Shown: one piece after another, positions 55,172-64,000 of the stretch
Position numbering within the stretch: the stretch's first letter is position 1
How the letters are laid out: every line of letters starts with the position of its first letter
Source of the DNA: Treponema socranskii subsp. socranskii VPI DR56BR1116 = ATCC 35536
Lineage (GTDB): Bacteria; Spirochaetota; Spirochaetia; Treponematales; Treponemataceae
Assembly: GCF_000468115.1 (NCBI RefSeq)
Contig: NZ_AVQI01000016.1
Span: 55,294 to 119,293, forward strand
Reading direction: 5' to 3'
Length of the DNA: 64,000 nt
The notes under the pieces: model-generated
The model's database searches: none
Told to the model about the DNA's origin: nothing
Seen by the model: only the letters and a program-made list of their open reading frames with translations
Position numbers and translations under genes: made by a program

Positions 55172-55228
55172 TCCTCGCCGTAAACACAGCGCTATTAGCT
55201 GATACTTTCCAAACTCGCGTTTTGACCT
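55172..55228 (+). repeat. Interspersed repeat copy B
   Basis: TCCTCGCCGTAAACACAGCG, then a segment through TAGCTGATACTTTCCAAACTCG to GACCT. Related to the copies at 30861-30917 and 23755-23800 (minus). It lies between the convergent stops of pgi and the CapA-type gene. Confidence 0.5.
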
Positions 55229-55239
55229 TTTATTAATTT

Positions 55240-56727
55240 TCACTTTACCGCATCTGTGCGCCGCTTGAGCGTAACCGTTTTTCCTTTAAGTTCGGCTTTG
55301 TAGATTTCGCAGTAAGCGATGCGTTTATCTACGATGCCGAGCCTCACGATTTCGCTTTCGGTCGCGCCCGGCATCCCTTCCATACCGTTGAACAAAAAAT
55401 TTCCGAGGCTGTAGACGATGAGGCTTTTGCCGTACCATTCGACGCTCTGGAGGACGTGCGGATGGCTTCCGAATACGACGTCGGCGCCCGCGCTGCACAA
55501 AGCTTCGTACAAGCGGCGCTGACTTTGTGTCGGCGTAAAGCGGTATTCTTCTCCGCCGTGCACGTTTACGATGACGAAAGCGCCCGCATCTTTTTCTTTT
55601 TTGACGCTTTCCAAAAGCTCATCGCTCTGCCACAAAATACCCGCCCTCGTGTCGGTCGCAGTTGCAGTCGTTTTACCGTTAAAGCCCGAGCGTTCGACGG
55701 GAAAGGCGCCGCACGAAATGATTGCAAACGTCGTGTTTCCGACAGTTTTATGGTAAAACTTTTTCGCTTCATCTGCATTGTGCCCCGCGCCGCTTGTCGG
55801 TATGCCGTACTTTTCAAAAGCGGCGAGCGTGTCCTTAAAACCTTCTTCTCCGAAATCGTAAGCGTGATTATTCGCCTGCATGAGATAATCGAATCCCGCG
55901 TCTTTTAAGTGCGGCAGCACTCTTTCGTCGAAACGAAAGGTATAGGTTTTTACCGCATTGTTTTTTGAAGACGTTACGACGCCTTCGAGATTTCCGATCG
56001 TAATATCGTTTTTTTGCAAAACCGAAAGCGTATTTCCGAATACCGTTTCGAGGCCGTCCGGACGACCGATTAAAATTTCCTGCACGCCGCGCGCGACCAT
56101 GATATCGCCGACGCTTGCAACGAAAATCGTTTTACATGCGGATGCGCTTTTCGGCGCAAAGACGGCTTCGCAGAATGCGGTGAATTTTTCCGCATATCTT
56201 TTATCGTATGAGACGCACACGGCATAGCGCTTTACGGAAAGTGCATAGCCCTCGCTTCCGGCATAGACGCCGTCAACTGGAAGCGTGCGATTGCCTTCGG
56301 GCATTGAAGCCGCCTCGGAAAACGAAACGCTCGCATCGGGAGAAAGGAGCGATGCTTGCGGCGTTCCGTCGTTTGCAAAATCCGCTTTTACCGAAGGAAG
56401 CAGTTCCGTCTCGGATAACAGATAATAGACTTCGTTTTCTCCCCGCTCTTCTTTTGCGATCGGCACTTCTGTCCTTTCCGAAATGTGTCCTATCGTAACG
56501 GGAACGGCGCCGAAAAACGAGGGGCGCATGTTTTCGCTTTCTTTTATAAAGCGGAACGAAAGCTTTTCGCTTTGCACCGCTTCAAATTTCGCTTTATACG
56601 ATTCATAGAGCGCATCCGACACGCGGACGAAAAGTCTTGCGGGACGGAACGCCCGCACGATAAGCACGATAAAAAAGAGCGATGCGAAAGCAAAAAAAAT
56701 CGCCCGCATTTTCTTGGGGTACATCAT
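55240..56727 (-). CDS. CapA-family membrane-anchored metallophosphatase-like protein
   Basis: The 495-residue protein has one N-terminal membrane helix and, from about residue 200, a CapA domain with VASVGDIMVARGVQE, IGNLEGVVTSS, DYLMQANNHAYDFGEEG, VNVHGGEEY and FGSHPHVLQSVEWY. These supply the metal ligands of the calcineurin-like phosphoesterase fold. CapA proteins take part in poly-gamma-glutamate or envelope polymer export and processing. ATG 56727 overlaps the stop of the TPR gene (ATGA), so they are coupled. Confidence 0.88.
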   Translation of the reverse strand: MMYPKKMRAIFFAFASLFFIVLIVRAFRPARLFVRVSDALYESYKAKFEAVQSEKLSFRFIKESENMRPSFFGAVPVTIGHISERTEVPIAKEERGENEVYYLLSETELLPSVKADFANDGTPQASLLSPDASVSFSEAASMPEGNRTLPVDGVYAGSEGYALSVKRYAVCVSYDKRYAEKFTAFCEAVFAPKSASACKTIFVASVGDIMVARGVQEILIGRPDGLETVFGNTLSVLQKNDITIGNLEGVVTSSKNNAVKTYTFRFDERVLPHLKDAGFDYLMQANNHAYDFGEEGFKDTLAAFEKYGIPTSGAGHNADEAKKFYHKTVGNTTFAIISCGAFPVERSGFNGKTTATATDTRAGILWQSDELLESVKKEKDAGAFVIVNVHGGEEYRFTPTQSQRRLYEALCSAGADVVFGSHPHVLQSVEWYGKSLIVYSLGNFLFNGMEGMPGATESEIVRLGIVDKRIAYCEIYKAELKGKTVTLKRRTDAVK

Positions 56728-58493
56728 TTTATTAATTTCGACAGCTCCTCGTTAAGTTTCCGCATCTCGGTATCGTTCGGTTCGAGCGCAACGACTTGTT
56801 TCAAATAATACTGCGCTTTACGGTAATCTCGCCGCTCATAATAAATTTCATAAAGCCTGAAAAGCGCATCCGTATTTCGCGGGTTTGCGATGAGGCTCGA
56901 ACGCAAATCGGCGAGGGAATCTTCCTGCGAAACGTCTAAAAAACTCCTCCGATAATAAAAAAAACTTTTCATTCGGGAAGAAGATGCCGGCAAGCGGGAA
57001 TTGATAAGCGAAAGCGCCTGCGCACTCCGGCCGGTTTTGCTCAGCACGACGACGTAGGACTGCAGAATGTCGTCGTCATCGGGATTTTCGGCGTACAGAG
57101 GCGAGATGAGATTCCACGCTTCATCATTTTTCCCGAGCTCGAGGCAGATGCGGATGTGTACGAATATGTCGCTTCGGAGCGCCCCTCTTGAAGCGACGAG
57201 CGCTTTGCTTGAATCGTATGCACCCTTCCATTTTCCGCTGCGCATCATACCGTCGATCTCATAGCGTTTCGCTTCCGTATTTGCAGGATCGATTTCAAGC
57301 GCGCGCTTTGCAAATTCTTCGGCGGTCACCCCCGCAAGCGGAGCAGCCGTCGAAGAAGCCAGGCGTGCGGCGAAGAGAAGCACGTCCAAATCGTTCGGGT
57401 ACAGCAAAAGAGCGCGCTCTATCGTTTCGGATGCGGCGGCGAAGTTTTTACTCCATTCGTACTGAAGGCGGGCGCGGAGCAAAAGGTAAGCGCGCGAAGA
57501 CGTATTCTGCCGCGCGTATACGTCGAGGAGAGAGGCCGCACGGATGTAATCGCCTTTGCCGGCTAAAATGCGCGCGCGGAACAAAACGTAATCCAAATCG
57601 TTCGGTTCCTGCTGGAGCACGCGGCCGACGTATTCTTCGGCTGCGGAAAAATCGTTAAGCGCGAACGAAGTTTCGGCGCAAAGCTTCAATACCGCGATGT
57701 CAGCAGGATAGCGCTGCAAGAGAGAACGCGCTATCGTCTGCGCTTCCTGCATCCGATCCAGTCGTTTCAGGCAATCCGCTTCGGCGTATGAAATCTCTTT
57801 ACACGAAAGCGCCGATTTCGCCGCGTTCGAAAAATGCTCGAGCGCTTTTTCCGTTTGCACCGTCTTTACGTAGAGCACGCCGATGAGGTAATGAGCGAGG
57901 GCGGACTCCGGTCGAAGGACGAGGGCGGCCGTGAGCGACTGCTCGGCGACAGAGGCATAAGAGGAAACATCGTCCGCTTTAATGACGACGAGAGACGGAA
58001 GGACGAGCGTAAAAAAATCGACGTTACCGGTACTCAAATCGTAGATGCCCTTTTGCGCCGAATCGAGCGCCCCGAGATAAGCGGTCGCCTCGGTTACCGG
58101 CGGCGTTTCCCAATCGACACGCTCGGAAACCCACGCCGCTTTCATGATGCCCGAAAGCACGTTCAAAAGTACCTTTTCCGCTTCGGTATAATCCTCTCCC
58201 GATTTGCGCAAAAGCGATACGGCGCTCCGTATCGAATCGGGAGATGCGTTTTCCGCTGCAGCCATCACATCGGGGGCAATACGGGAAAAGTAGGTACGGC
58301 GCCCCTTTTTCGGCACATCGATCGCGATCGCCGTTCCTTTGTCGTCGGATGCGGTATTTTCGGCTGTCGACGGGACATTTCGCACGCGGGAAGAATTTTT
58401 CTTCGGCGCGGCCGACAGAGGAGCGGCACGGAGCATACACACCGCCGCAAATAGAATTATTAATTTTATTCCGCTTCGGAAATATGCGCGCAC
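56724..58493 (-). CDS. Periplasmic tetratricopeptide repeat protein
   Basis: The 589-residue product has a signal peptide (LIILFAAVCMLRAAPLSAA) and TPR-like helical pairs over most of its length. Examples are ALAHYLIGVLYVKTVQTEKA, DYVLFRARILAGKGDYIRAA and ALFRLYEIYYERRDYRKAQY. TPR proteins scaffold envelope complexes. The start is GTG 58493, 3 bp after the upstream gene's stop. Forms an operon with the membrane protein upstream and the CapA-type protein downstream. Confidence 0.85.
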   Translation of the reverse strand: MRAYFRSGIKLIILFAAVCMLRAAPLSAAPKKNSSRVRNVPSTAENTASDDKGTAIAIDVPKKGRRTYFSRIAPDVMAAAENASPDSIRSAVSLLRKSGEDYTEAEKVLLNVLSGIMKAAWVSERVDWETPPVTEATAYLGALDSAQKGIYDLSTGNVDFFTLVLPSLVVIKADDVSSYASVAEQSLTAALVLRPESALAHYLIGVLYVKTVQTEKALEHFSNAAKSALSCKEISYAEADCLKRLDRMQEAQTIARSLLQRYPADIAVLKLCAETSFALNDFSAAEEYVGRVLQQEPNDLDYVLFRARILAGKGDYIRAASLLDVYARQNTSSRAYLLLRARLQYEWSKNFAAASETIERALLLYPNDLDVLLFAARLASSTAAPLAGVTAEEFAKRALEIDPANTEAKRYEIDGMMRSGKWKGAYDSSKALVASRGALRSDIFVHIRICLELGKNDEAWNLISPLYAENPDDDDILQSYVVVLSKTGRSAQALSLINSRLPASSSRMKSFFYYRRSFLDVSQEDSLADLRSSLIANPRNTDALFRLYEIYYERRDYRKAQYYLKQVVALEPNDTEMRKLNEELSKLIK

Positions 58494-58496
58494 CGA

Positions 58497-59111
58497 TTAC
58501 AATCCCTTATCGAAAAAGTCTTCGTCTTCGGTTTCAATCTCTTCCGACTCTTCGTTTTCATCTTCGACGTAAAATTGGTTGTATTTTCGCTGCAGCAAAA
58601 AAAGGACAACCATAAAAGTCCCGGAAATAATAATAAAAAACGGGATAAACGTAAGGGCAAAGCTTTTAAACGAACCGGGAATAACGCGGAACGAAAAGAG
58701 TAAAAACACGCTTCCGAGCAAAAGCAGCGTTACCGCCGGAAAGGTATAAGCGATGCGCAATTTACACGCTTTGTAAAATCCCGAGGCGAAGAGCGCAAAA
58801 GAAGCGAAGACGACTAAAGCCGGCCACCATTCACGTATCGTTTTTGGGATAATGCCGCCTGAGACAAGGCCGAAAAAAATACCGGAAAGACCGCAGAATA
58901 CGGCGAGAAAAAAGTGGAACGAATTGTGCGTAAACGACAGAGTAAAATACAAAAAGACAGCGCCGCAGACGATACCGACAAGGGGCCACACGGTTATAAC
59001 GAGGCTGTCCGTTCCGCCCGGGGACAGAATAAACATGATAAACCCCGCAGTGATCAAAAATATCCCCAACGCGAGAATCATATTGTAAAAGCGCATACTG
59101 TGTCTTTTCAT
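58497..59111 (-). CDS. Integral membrane protein of unknown function with acidic tail
   Basis: The 204-residue protein has about six hydrophobic helices (e.g. MILALGIFLITAGFIMFIL, FPAVTLLLLGSVFLLFSF, FIPFFIIISGTFMVVLFLL) and a strongly acidic cytoplasmic tail (EDENEESEEIETEDEDFF). No family recognised. It heads the operon with the TPR and CapA-type genes. TATTCT lies 10 bp upstream of ATG 59111, with TTGGCA 17 bp further. Confidence 0.7.
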   Translation of the reverse strand: MKRHSMRFYNMILALGIFLITAGFIMFILSPGGTDSLVITVWPLVGIVCGAVFLYFTLSFTHNSFHFFLAVFCGLSGIFFGLVSGGIIPKTIREWWPALVVFASFALFASGFYKACKLRIAYTFPAVTLLLLGSVFLLFSFRVIPGSFKSFALTFIPFFIIISGTFMVVLFLLQRKYNQFYVEDENEESEEIETEDEDFFDKGL

Positions 59112-59121
59112 GGTATCTTAT

Positions 59122-59172
59122 AGAATACACTTTATACGGCGTCTTGCCAATAAGTCCCGCTCGTGCTACAGT
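59122..59172. promoter_or_regulatory. Divergent promoters sharing one TTGGCAA/TTGCCAA -35 region
   Basis: Plus strand: TTGCCA (59144-59149), 17 bp, TACAGT (59167-59172), 5 bp to ATG 59178. Minus strand: TTGGCA (59145-59150), 17 bp, TATTCT (59122-59127), 10 bp to ATG 59111. The two -35 boxes overlap by five bases. Confidence 0.65.
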
Positions 59173-59177
59173 ACCGT

Positions 59178-60239
59178 ATGCCGAAAAAACGTATGCTGAA
59201 AAAGGTTTCGTACGCGGCGGGAATCGCCGTGCTGCTCGTATGCATTTTTGCGTTTCCGTCGTCTGTAGCTACGGCCGAGTCCAAACGCAAAGAACAAGCG
59301 CAGCTTGTTTCCCTCCTCAAAAAGAGCGATCTTGCAGCCGGCAGCCGCTACGCGATCGTCAATCAAATCGCAAACAATATGCTTTCGGCGAACGAATATC
59401 AATCCGCCGTTTTGTTTTTAACCGATTGGGTACAAAAACATCCCGACGACGCATACAATTCGTATTGGCTTTTGATGACCGGCTACGCATATCTTTCGAT
59501 GCAGGCCGAACCCTTTGCCGAATATTATTTCGACCGTATCCTGCGCCATTATCCCGATTTGCTCGTAAAGGGACGCTCCGTTCACTTTTTGTGTCTTAAA
59601 AATCTCATCCGCATAAGCAAAACGTCTTCTACGCGTATCGCCTATTTTAACGAAATGATAAACCGATTTCCGTCCGACGTCAGCATTACGGAACTGTATT
59701 ACCGCCGTGCACTCGAATACGAAAAAAACAGCGAATGGGAATCAGCTCTGCGCTCTTTCGCGCAGTTTCTCGAACAGAGCGACGCGCCGACGATTCAAAT
59801 CGCGGGAGAACCGAACGCATACGGAGATGCCAGGCGCTTGGTCGATTTTAATAATTCTTCGAAAGACTGGACATTTGAAACGCTCGACGCCCTCGTCACC
59901 GCGGTCAAAAGCGCGATCACGCGCTACGATTGGAGAGCGCTCGACAGTTATTGCTCGAAGATCAACTTCTTCTATATGTCGTGGACGCAGGACGAAAACG
60001 ATCCCAATTCGCAAAAAGAATTTTCACTGCGCGTCTATATGCGCGGACAGCGCATTTCGTTCAGCGACACGCTTGAAACGGGAACGACAGCGAATGAAGC
60101 CTATCTTCGCACGAGGGGATGGAGCCCCTATTCGCCGGTGTGGTATCTGTATTTTCGCAAAGTCGATTTTCCGATCGATCCCGACATAAACGGCAACTGG
60201 GAATGGGCGGGCATTTATATGGGCGAACGGCTCTTATGA
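59178..60239 (+). CDS. Exported TPR-like protein of unknown function
   Basis: The 353-residue protein has a signal peptide (basic MPKKRMLKK then AAGIAVLLVCIFAFPSSVATA) and helical repeats in the first 200 residues (YQSAVLFLTDWVQKHPDDAY, ITELYYRRALEYEKNSEWES). The C-terminal part is Trp/Tyr-rich and unassigned. Its stop overlaps the start of the lytic transglycosylase gene (ATGA), pointing to a shared role in cell-wall turnover. Confidence 0.75.
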   Translation: MPKKRMLKKVSYAAGIAVLLVCIFAFPSSVATAESKRKEQAQLVSLLKKSDLAAGSRYAIVNQIANNMLSANEYQSAVLFLTDWVQKHPDDAYNSYWLLMTGYAYLSMQAEPFAEYYFDRILRHYPDLLVKGRSVHFLCLKNLIRISKTSSTRIAYFNEMINRFPSDVSITELYYRRALEYEKNSEWESALRSFAQFLEQSDAPTIQIAGEPNAYGDARRLVDFNNSSKDWTFETLDALVTAVKSAITRYDWRALDSYCSKINFFYMSWTQDENDPNSQKEFSLRVYMRGQRISFSDTLETGTTANEAYLRTRGWSPYSPVWYLYFRKVDFPIDPDINGNWEWAGIYMGERLL

Positions 60240-61693
60240 CGCGTTCTCTCATCGCCTTTTTTCTGTGTGCGACATACGCTTTTGCGCTCGGCTCGCAAAG
60301 CATTTCCGATGCGGCCGAACAATCGTCTGGGACTTCGGCAATGTGCCCGACCGATAGCGTGCGCGATACGACTTCAGTAAAAACCGTATCGTTCGAAAAA
60401 GCGCCGGGCGATTCCGTAAAACCGACTGCCGATAACGCAAGCCGCCGAGCTTCGCTAAAAGCTGCGGCGATCGAGGAATCGTCCGACTCTTCGATAAGCC
60501 GTCCACCGGATGCCGCAAACGGTACGGCCGAAGAGCGTGCATCGCTCGACGACGAACTTTCATCTCTTCCGCTCGTACAAACACTCGACCCGTCCGATGC
60601 GGATGCCGTGTCGAATCGCCTTTCAAACGATGCGCCGCTTCCTGAGGACGCGCATACTACAAACGAAGCGGATGATACATCCGTCAAAGAAATCTCGCGG
60701 AAAGCGATGCCGCTTTCGGTTGCGTATAAGGAACTCGACATTCCAGGAGCGCACAGACCATCCGTGCAAAAATATCGCGATTATTATCTTTCGGAAAAAT
60801 CGGTCAAACGGCTTTCGGCTATGCTCGAAAATGGAGAGCAGTACCGGCTTTACGTGCGCGAAAAACTCAAAGAGCGCGGCATGCCCTCCGTACTCGAATA
60901 TCTTCCCGTCGTCGAATCAAGCTACATGACAAATGCGAAATCGAAAAGCGGTGCGGTCGGCCTGTGGCAGTTTATGGCGAACAGCACAAAACCTTTTCTC
61001 GTCAGAAACGATTTTGTCGATGAGCGGCTCGACCCGTGGAAATCGACCGATGCGGCGCTCGCAAAGCTTACGGAAAACTTCAATATGTTTCACGATTGGC
61101 CTCTCGCAATCGCCGCGTACAATTGCGGTGCGGGCGCTATGGCGCGTTCTCTCGCAAAAAATCCCGGCAAAGATTTTTGGTATTTGGCCGAACATAAACA
61201 GCTGCGCTCACAAACCGCCGAATACGTGCCGAAGCTCCTTGCCGTCGCGGACGCCGCAGAAAACGCCGCATACTACGCGGTCGCCATTCCGTCTGCAAAA
61301 GACGAAAAAGGCGAGCCCGTAAATCCCCGCGCCGGCCGGTTCGATTACGCTGAAACGAAGGGGGCGATTTCGGTGCGACGCCTCGCGCACGAATTGAAGA
61401 TCGATGAAGATATGCTGCTTTCGCTCAATTCCGCGCTCTTTCGAGGCATCACGCCGCCCGCATCTTCGTGGCGTATCCGTGTACCGGAAGGTATGGCGCG
61501 CTCGGCTCAGGATGCGATCGCCGCGATCGAACCGTACCGCTTTCAAACACGCTACACGGTGCTCGAAGGCGATTCGTTGTGGAGCATCGCTAAGCGTTTC
61601 GGCACGACGGTCGACGCGCTGTGCGGCGCAAACAACGTACAACGGAACGCGGTTTTGCGGACAGGAAAAATCCTCTATATACCCGTAAAATAA
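60236..61693 (+). CDS. MltD-like membrane or periplasmic lytic transglycosylase with LysM domain
   Basis: The 485-residue protein has a signal peptide (SLIAFFLCATYAFA), a ~150-residue Ser/Asp-rich region, then an SLT domain with VLEYLPVVESSYMTNAKSKS (catalytic Glu), GAVGLWQFM and LAIAAYNCGAGAM. A C-terminal LysM follows (YTVLEGDSLWSIAKRFGTTV, then LYIPVK). It cleaves glycan strands to 1,6-anhydro-muropeptides. Start overlaps the preceding stop by ATGA. Confidence 0.92.
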   Translation: MTRSLIAFFLCATYAFALGSQSISDAAEQSSGTSAMCPTDSVRDTTSVKTVSFEKAPGDSVKPTADNASRRASLKAAAIEESSDSSISRPPDAANGTAEERASLDDELSSLPLVQTLDPSDADAVSNRLSNDAPLPEDAHTTNEADDTSVKEISRKAMPLSVAYKELDIPGAHRPSVQKYRDYYLSEKSVKRLSAMLENGEQYRLYVREKLKERGMPSVLEYLPVVESSYMTNAKSKSGAVGLWQFMANSTKPFLVRNDFVDERLDPWKSTDAALAKLTENFNMFHDWPLAIAAYNCGAGAMARSLAKNPGKDFWYLAEHKQLRSQTAEYVPKLLAVADAAENAAYYAVAIPSAKDEKGEPVNPRAGRFDYAETKGAISVRRLAHELKIDEDMLLSLNSALFRGITPPASSWRIRVPEGMARSAQDAIAAIEPYRFQTRYTVLEGDSLWSIAKRFGTTVDALCGANNVQRNAVLRTGKILYIPVK

Positions 61694-61710
61694 GCCGATA
61701 TTTTTAAAGA

Positions 61711-63096
61711 ATGCGTATGCAAAAAAAAATTATACTATCTGCCTGTATTTTTTTTGTTTCGATGATGAATGTCCTTGGGCAAAGCGGAACGATGACGTCT
61801 GTAAGCCGCATCGATTGGACCAAGCAGCAATTCGTTTCATCCGTTTCGTTCGATACGGAAAAGGCCGGCGTATCGCTGCCCTCGGGCAAAAACGCCGCAT
61901 CGGAATCGATGTATTTAAAGCTTCCCGCATTGATTAAAGATCCGCTTCTATCGCTCTACGTCGATAACGCAAAGCAGCTCGGAGATTTGATACTCGACGG
62001 CACGCTGACTCTGAAAGAGATCACCGATATCGTCTACGGCGGAAAAACGACAAGCGCGGTTTTTAAAGGCGGAACGCTCACGCTCTCCCTGTCCAATACG
62101 ATTTCCGTCCCTTCGATAAGCGGTATGCTGCTCAGGCAGCGCACGCCATATGCTCCCCCGCTTCCGATCGCATCGGTCGCATCGCGCGCATATTCGGGCA
62201 TCGTCATAGATGCGAGAGGCAAACTTCCCGTACACGGCGAATACGTCGAAAGCGTCGTCTCTCCCTGTTTTTTCCCGCGCATTTGGGATGAAAACATGGA
62301 TTTGATTTACGACCGCGATATGGCATTTTTCGATACGGCTAAAGCAAGCGGCATCGTGCTCTACGGAGAATCGGACGACACACGCACATATCACGAACGC
62401 ACGGGTTATGATCCGCTGTACATCAAAGCGTATAAAGTGTACGGAAAAAACCGTACCGATCCCGTCATCCGCTCAAGCGATGCGCTTCGTATTCTCACGG
62501 TAGCACAAAACCGTGCGCTTTTAAAAGAGGGCAAAGTCGTCGTCATCCTCGACAAAGACGAGCTTGTGCATAACGTGAGTGCGCCTCTCAAAGACGATTC
62601 ATACTACGCCGCCTACGATACGCTCCGTCGAGAGATCACCGGAGGAGAGGGTGCAGCTGAAAATCAAAACGGTTCAAAGGGCGGCGTTCCCGACACGAAA
62701 GTCGACGACGGAGTGAGAGGCATCGTCATATCGATCGCAAACGTAAAATTTATCCCCGATTCGGCAGAGCTTTTGCCGTCGGAAAGACCGCGCGTAGAAC
62801 GCATCGCATCATCTCTCAAAGAAATTATTAAAAACAACGACGGCTATACGATACTCGTCGAAGGACATACGGCCGACGTTGGAAAACCCAAAGGGCAAAT
62901 GAACCTTTCGATAGAACGCACTAAGACAATCATGCATGCGCTCATCGCAGACGGCATACCCGCTTCTCTTTTCAGCTACCGAGGCTACGGCGGTACGATT
63001 CCCGCCGCGTCGAACGATACCGAAGAAGGCCGGCGTCAAAACAGGCGTGTCGTCATCACCGTGCGCCCGAAAGACACCTACATACAGCGGGAATAG
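61711..63096 (+). CDS. OmpA-family outer-envelope protein
   Basis: The 461-residue protein has a signal peptide ([17 protein letters not shown]) and a C-terminal OmpA peptidoglycan-binding domain. That domain shows [40 protein letters not shown], and [20 protein letters not shown] followed by NRRVVI. The N-terminal 310 residues are unassigned. It would tie the envelope to peptidoglycan. ATG 61717 is a possible alternative start. Likely in the operon with the transglycosylase. Confidence 0.88.
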   Translation: MRMQKKIILSACIFFVSMMNVLGQSGTMTSVSRIDWTKQQFVSSVSFDTEKAGVSLPSGKNAASESMYLKLPALIKDPLLSLYVDNAKQLGDLILDGTLTLKEITDIVYGGKTTSAVFKGGTLTLSLSNTISVPSISGMLLRQRTPYAPPLPIASVASRAYSGIVIDARGKLPVHGEYVESVVSPCFFPRIWDENMDLIYDRDMAFFDTAKASGIVLYGESDDTRTYHERTGYDPLYIKAYKVYGKNRTDPVIRSSDALRILTVAQNRALLKEGKVVVILDKDELVHNVSAPLKDDSYYAAYDTLRREITGGEGAAENQNGSKGGVPDTKVDDGVRGIVISIANVKFIPDSAELLPSERPRVERIASSLKEIIKNNDGYTILVEGHTADVGKPKGQMNLSIERTKTIMHALIADGIPASLFSYRGYGGTIPAASNDTEEGRRQNRRVVITVRPKDTYIQRE

Positions 63097-63101
63097 TAAC
63101 G

Positions 63102-63860
63102 ATGCGGCAAAGCGAAGAAATTATTAAAATAGAAAATCTTTCGAAGTCGTTCGGAACGACGGAAATTATTAAAAATATTTCGTTTTCCGTACACAGAGGC
63201 GAAGTGCTCGGTATCATAGGTCCTTCGGGAAGCGGCAAGTCAACGATCCTCCGCTGTATTACGCAGCTTGAAACGGTAAACGGCGGTTCCGTTTCGATAT
63301 GCGGGCAAAACCTCGTCAAAGACGGCATCTATGCCGACAAAACCGCCCTTCGATCGATAGCGCTCAAAACCGGACTCGTCTTTCAAAATTTCAATTTGTT
63401 TCCGCACTATTCCGTTTTGCAAAATGTCGCCGACGCCCCCCGCCGCGTACTCGGAAAAAGCAGAGAAGAAGCAAACACGCTCGCCGCCGAGTTTCTCTCG
63501 CGCATGGGACTCGCCGATAAAATATCGAACTATCCGTACGAACTTTCAGGCGGGCAGCAACAGCGAGTCGCCATCGCGCGCGCACTTGCGCTCAATCCGG
63601 AAGTGCTGTTGTTCGACGAACCGACGAGCGCCCTCGATCCGGAATTGACAGGCGAAATACTGTCGGTTATTAAAACGCTTGCTGCGGAAAAGATGACGAT
63701 GGTCGTCGTCACGCATGAAATGGCATTCGCGCGCGACACGAGCAGTCATATCATATTTATGGACGGAGGCGTCATTGTCGAACAGGGCACACCGAAAGAC
63801 GTCATCGACAGCCCGAAAGAAGCGCGCACGAAAACGTTTTTGGCAAGATTCAACGCATAA
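63102..63860 (+). CDS. Polar amino-acid ABC transporter ATP-binding protein (GlnQ/HisP-like)
   Basis: The 252-residue ATPase shows Walker [15 protein letters not shown] loop [17 protein letters not shown], signature [16 protein letters not shown], Walker [15 protein letters not shown] and the switch [12 protein letters not shown]. The FNLFPH and ALDPEL wording is typical of the polar amino-acid uptake family. Permease and binding-protein genes are not in the window and may lie to the right. It begins 5 bp after the OmpA-type gene. The remaining 140 bp to the window edge are AT-rich and show no feature. Confidence 0.92.
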   Translation: MRQSEEIIKIENLSKSFGTTEIIKNISFSVHRGEVLGIIGPSGSGKSTILRCITQLETVNGGSVSICGQNLVKDGIYADKTALRSIALKTGLVFQNFNLFPHYSVLQNVADAPRRVLGKSREEANTLAAEFLSRMGLADKISNYPYELSGGQQQRVAIARALALNPEVLLFDEPTSALDPELTGEILSVIKTLAAEKMTMVVVTHEMAFARDTSSHIIFMDGGVIVEQGTPKDVIDSPKEARTKTFLARFNA

Positions 63861-64000
63861 AGCGATCACGCAAAAAGAATAATATATTAAAGACCGAGAT
63901 AATTATTATTAATTTTTCCATCGATTTCAATATGTCGGTGAGCTTTTATTATATAAACAGGGCAATAGGATTATTAATTTCGATCGGTTGTTTTATAAAA

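Overview
The window comes from a spirochaete, almost certainly a Treponema of intermediate GC content. The evidence is a flagellar block flbB-fliK-flgD-flgE, a hook protein carrying the Lys165/Cys178 pair of the treponemal lysinoalanine crosslink, a eukaryotic-type hexokinase, many lipoprotein, TPR, LysM and OmpA envelope proteins, and a fermentative anaerobe's complement (hybrid cluster protein, ferredoxin, CoA-dehydratase activase). The species cannot be fixed from sequence alone. Gene bodies are rich in TCG/CGA, which opens many long false reading frames on the opposite strand.

Layout. 1-16 kb: partial EF-G-like GTPase, a secreted unknown, a 1519-residue fused acyl-CoA dehydratase activase, hcp facing a Crp/Fnr regulator, an alpha/beta hydrolase, an AraC regulator and a TRAP-TAXI transporter. 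16-22 kb: an exported flavinylated FAD reductase divergent from the TRAP genes, tRNA-Lys, deoC facing a 2[4Fe-4S] ferredoxin, and an envelope cluster (M23 peptidase, PEGA-like protein). 21.7-23.8 kb: a candidate small RNA with a C-rich loop, then leuA behind an apparent leader-peptide attenuator. 23.8-32.3 kb: PBP1A, the flagellar block and hexokinase. 32.4-45 kb: UvrD/PcrA helicase, an ABC-F ATPase with one degenerate ATP site, a DEAD-box helicase, an RlmK-like methyltransferase, an AbrB/PIN toxin-antitoxin pair inserted at that gene's 3' end between perfect 39-bp direct repeats, rpmE, rho and an orphan D12-class adenine methyltransferase. 44.3-47 kb: a YhhQ-type transporter and a metal-type ABC permease with a DUF1893-ABC ATPase fusion. 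47-53.2 kb: a compositionally different island (Crp-type regulator, two NhaC-family antiporters, RidA, Asp/Glu-type racemase, class V aminotransferase with an in-frame TGA near its C-terminus). 53.5-64 kb: pgi, CapA-like and TPR envelope proteins, an MltD-like lytic transglycosylase, an OmpA-domain protein and an amino-acid-type ABC ATPase.

How the genes fit together. Hexokinase and Pgi give the first two steps of glycolysis. Hcp, ferredoxin, the activase and the exported flavoprotein suggest anaerobic redox metabolism. Much of the rest builds the cell wall, outer envelope and periplasmic flagella. The most noteworthy items are the repeat-flanked toxin-antitoxin cassette, the interrupted aminotransferase in a possibly transferred amino-acid island, the leuA attenuator, the small RNA candidate, and about ten genes whose -10 box lies only 5-10 bases upstream of the start codon with no Shine-Dalgarno sequence, suggesting leaderless mRNAs. 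All of this is read from sequence and motif knowledge; no database search was run.
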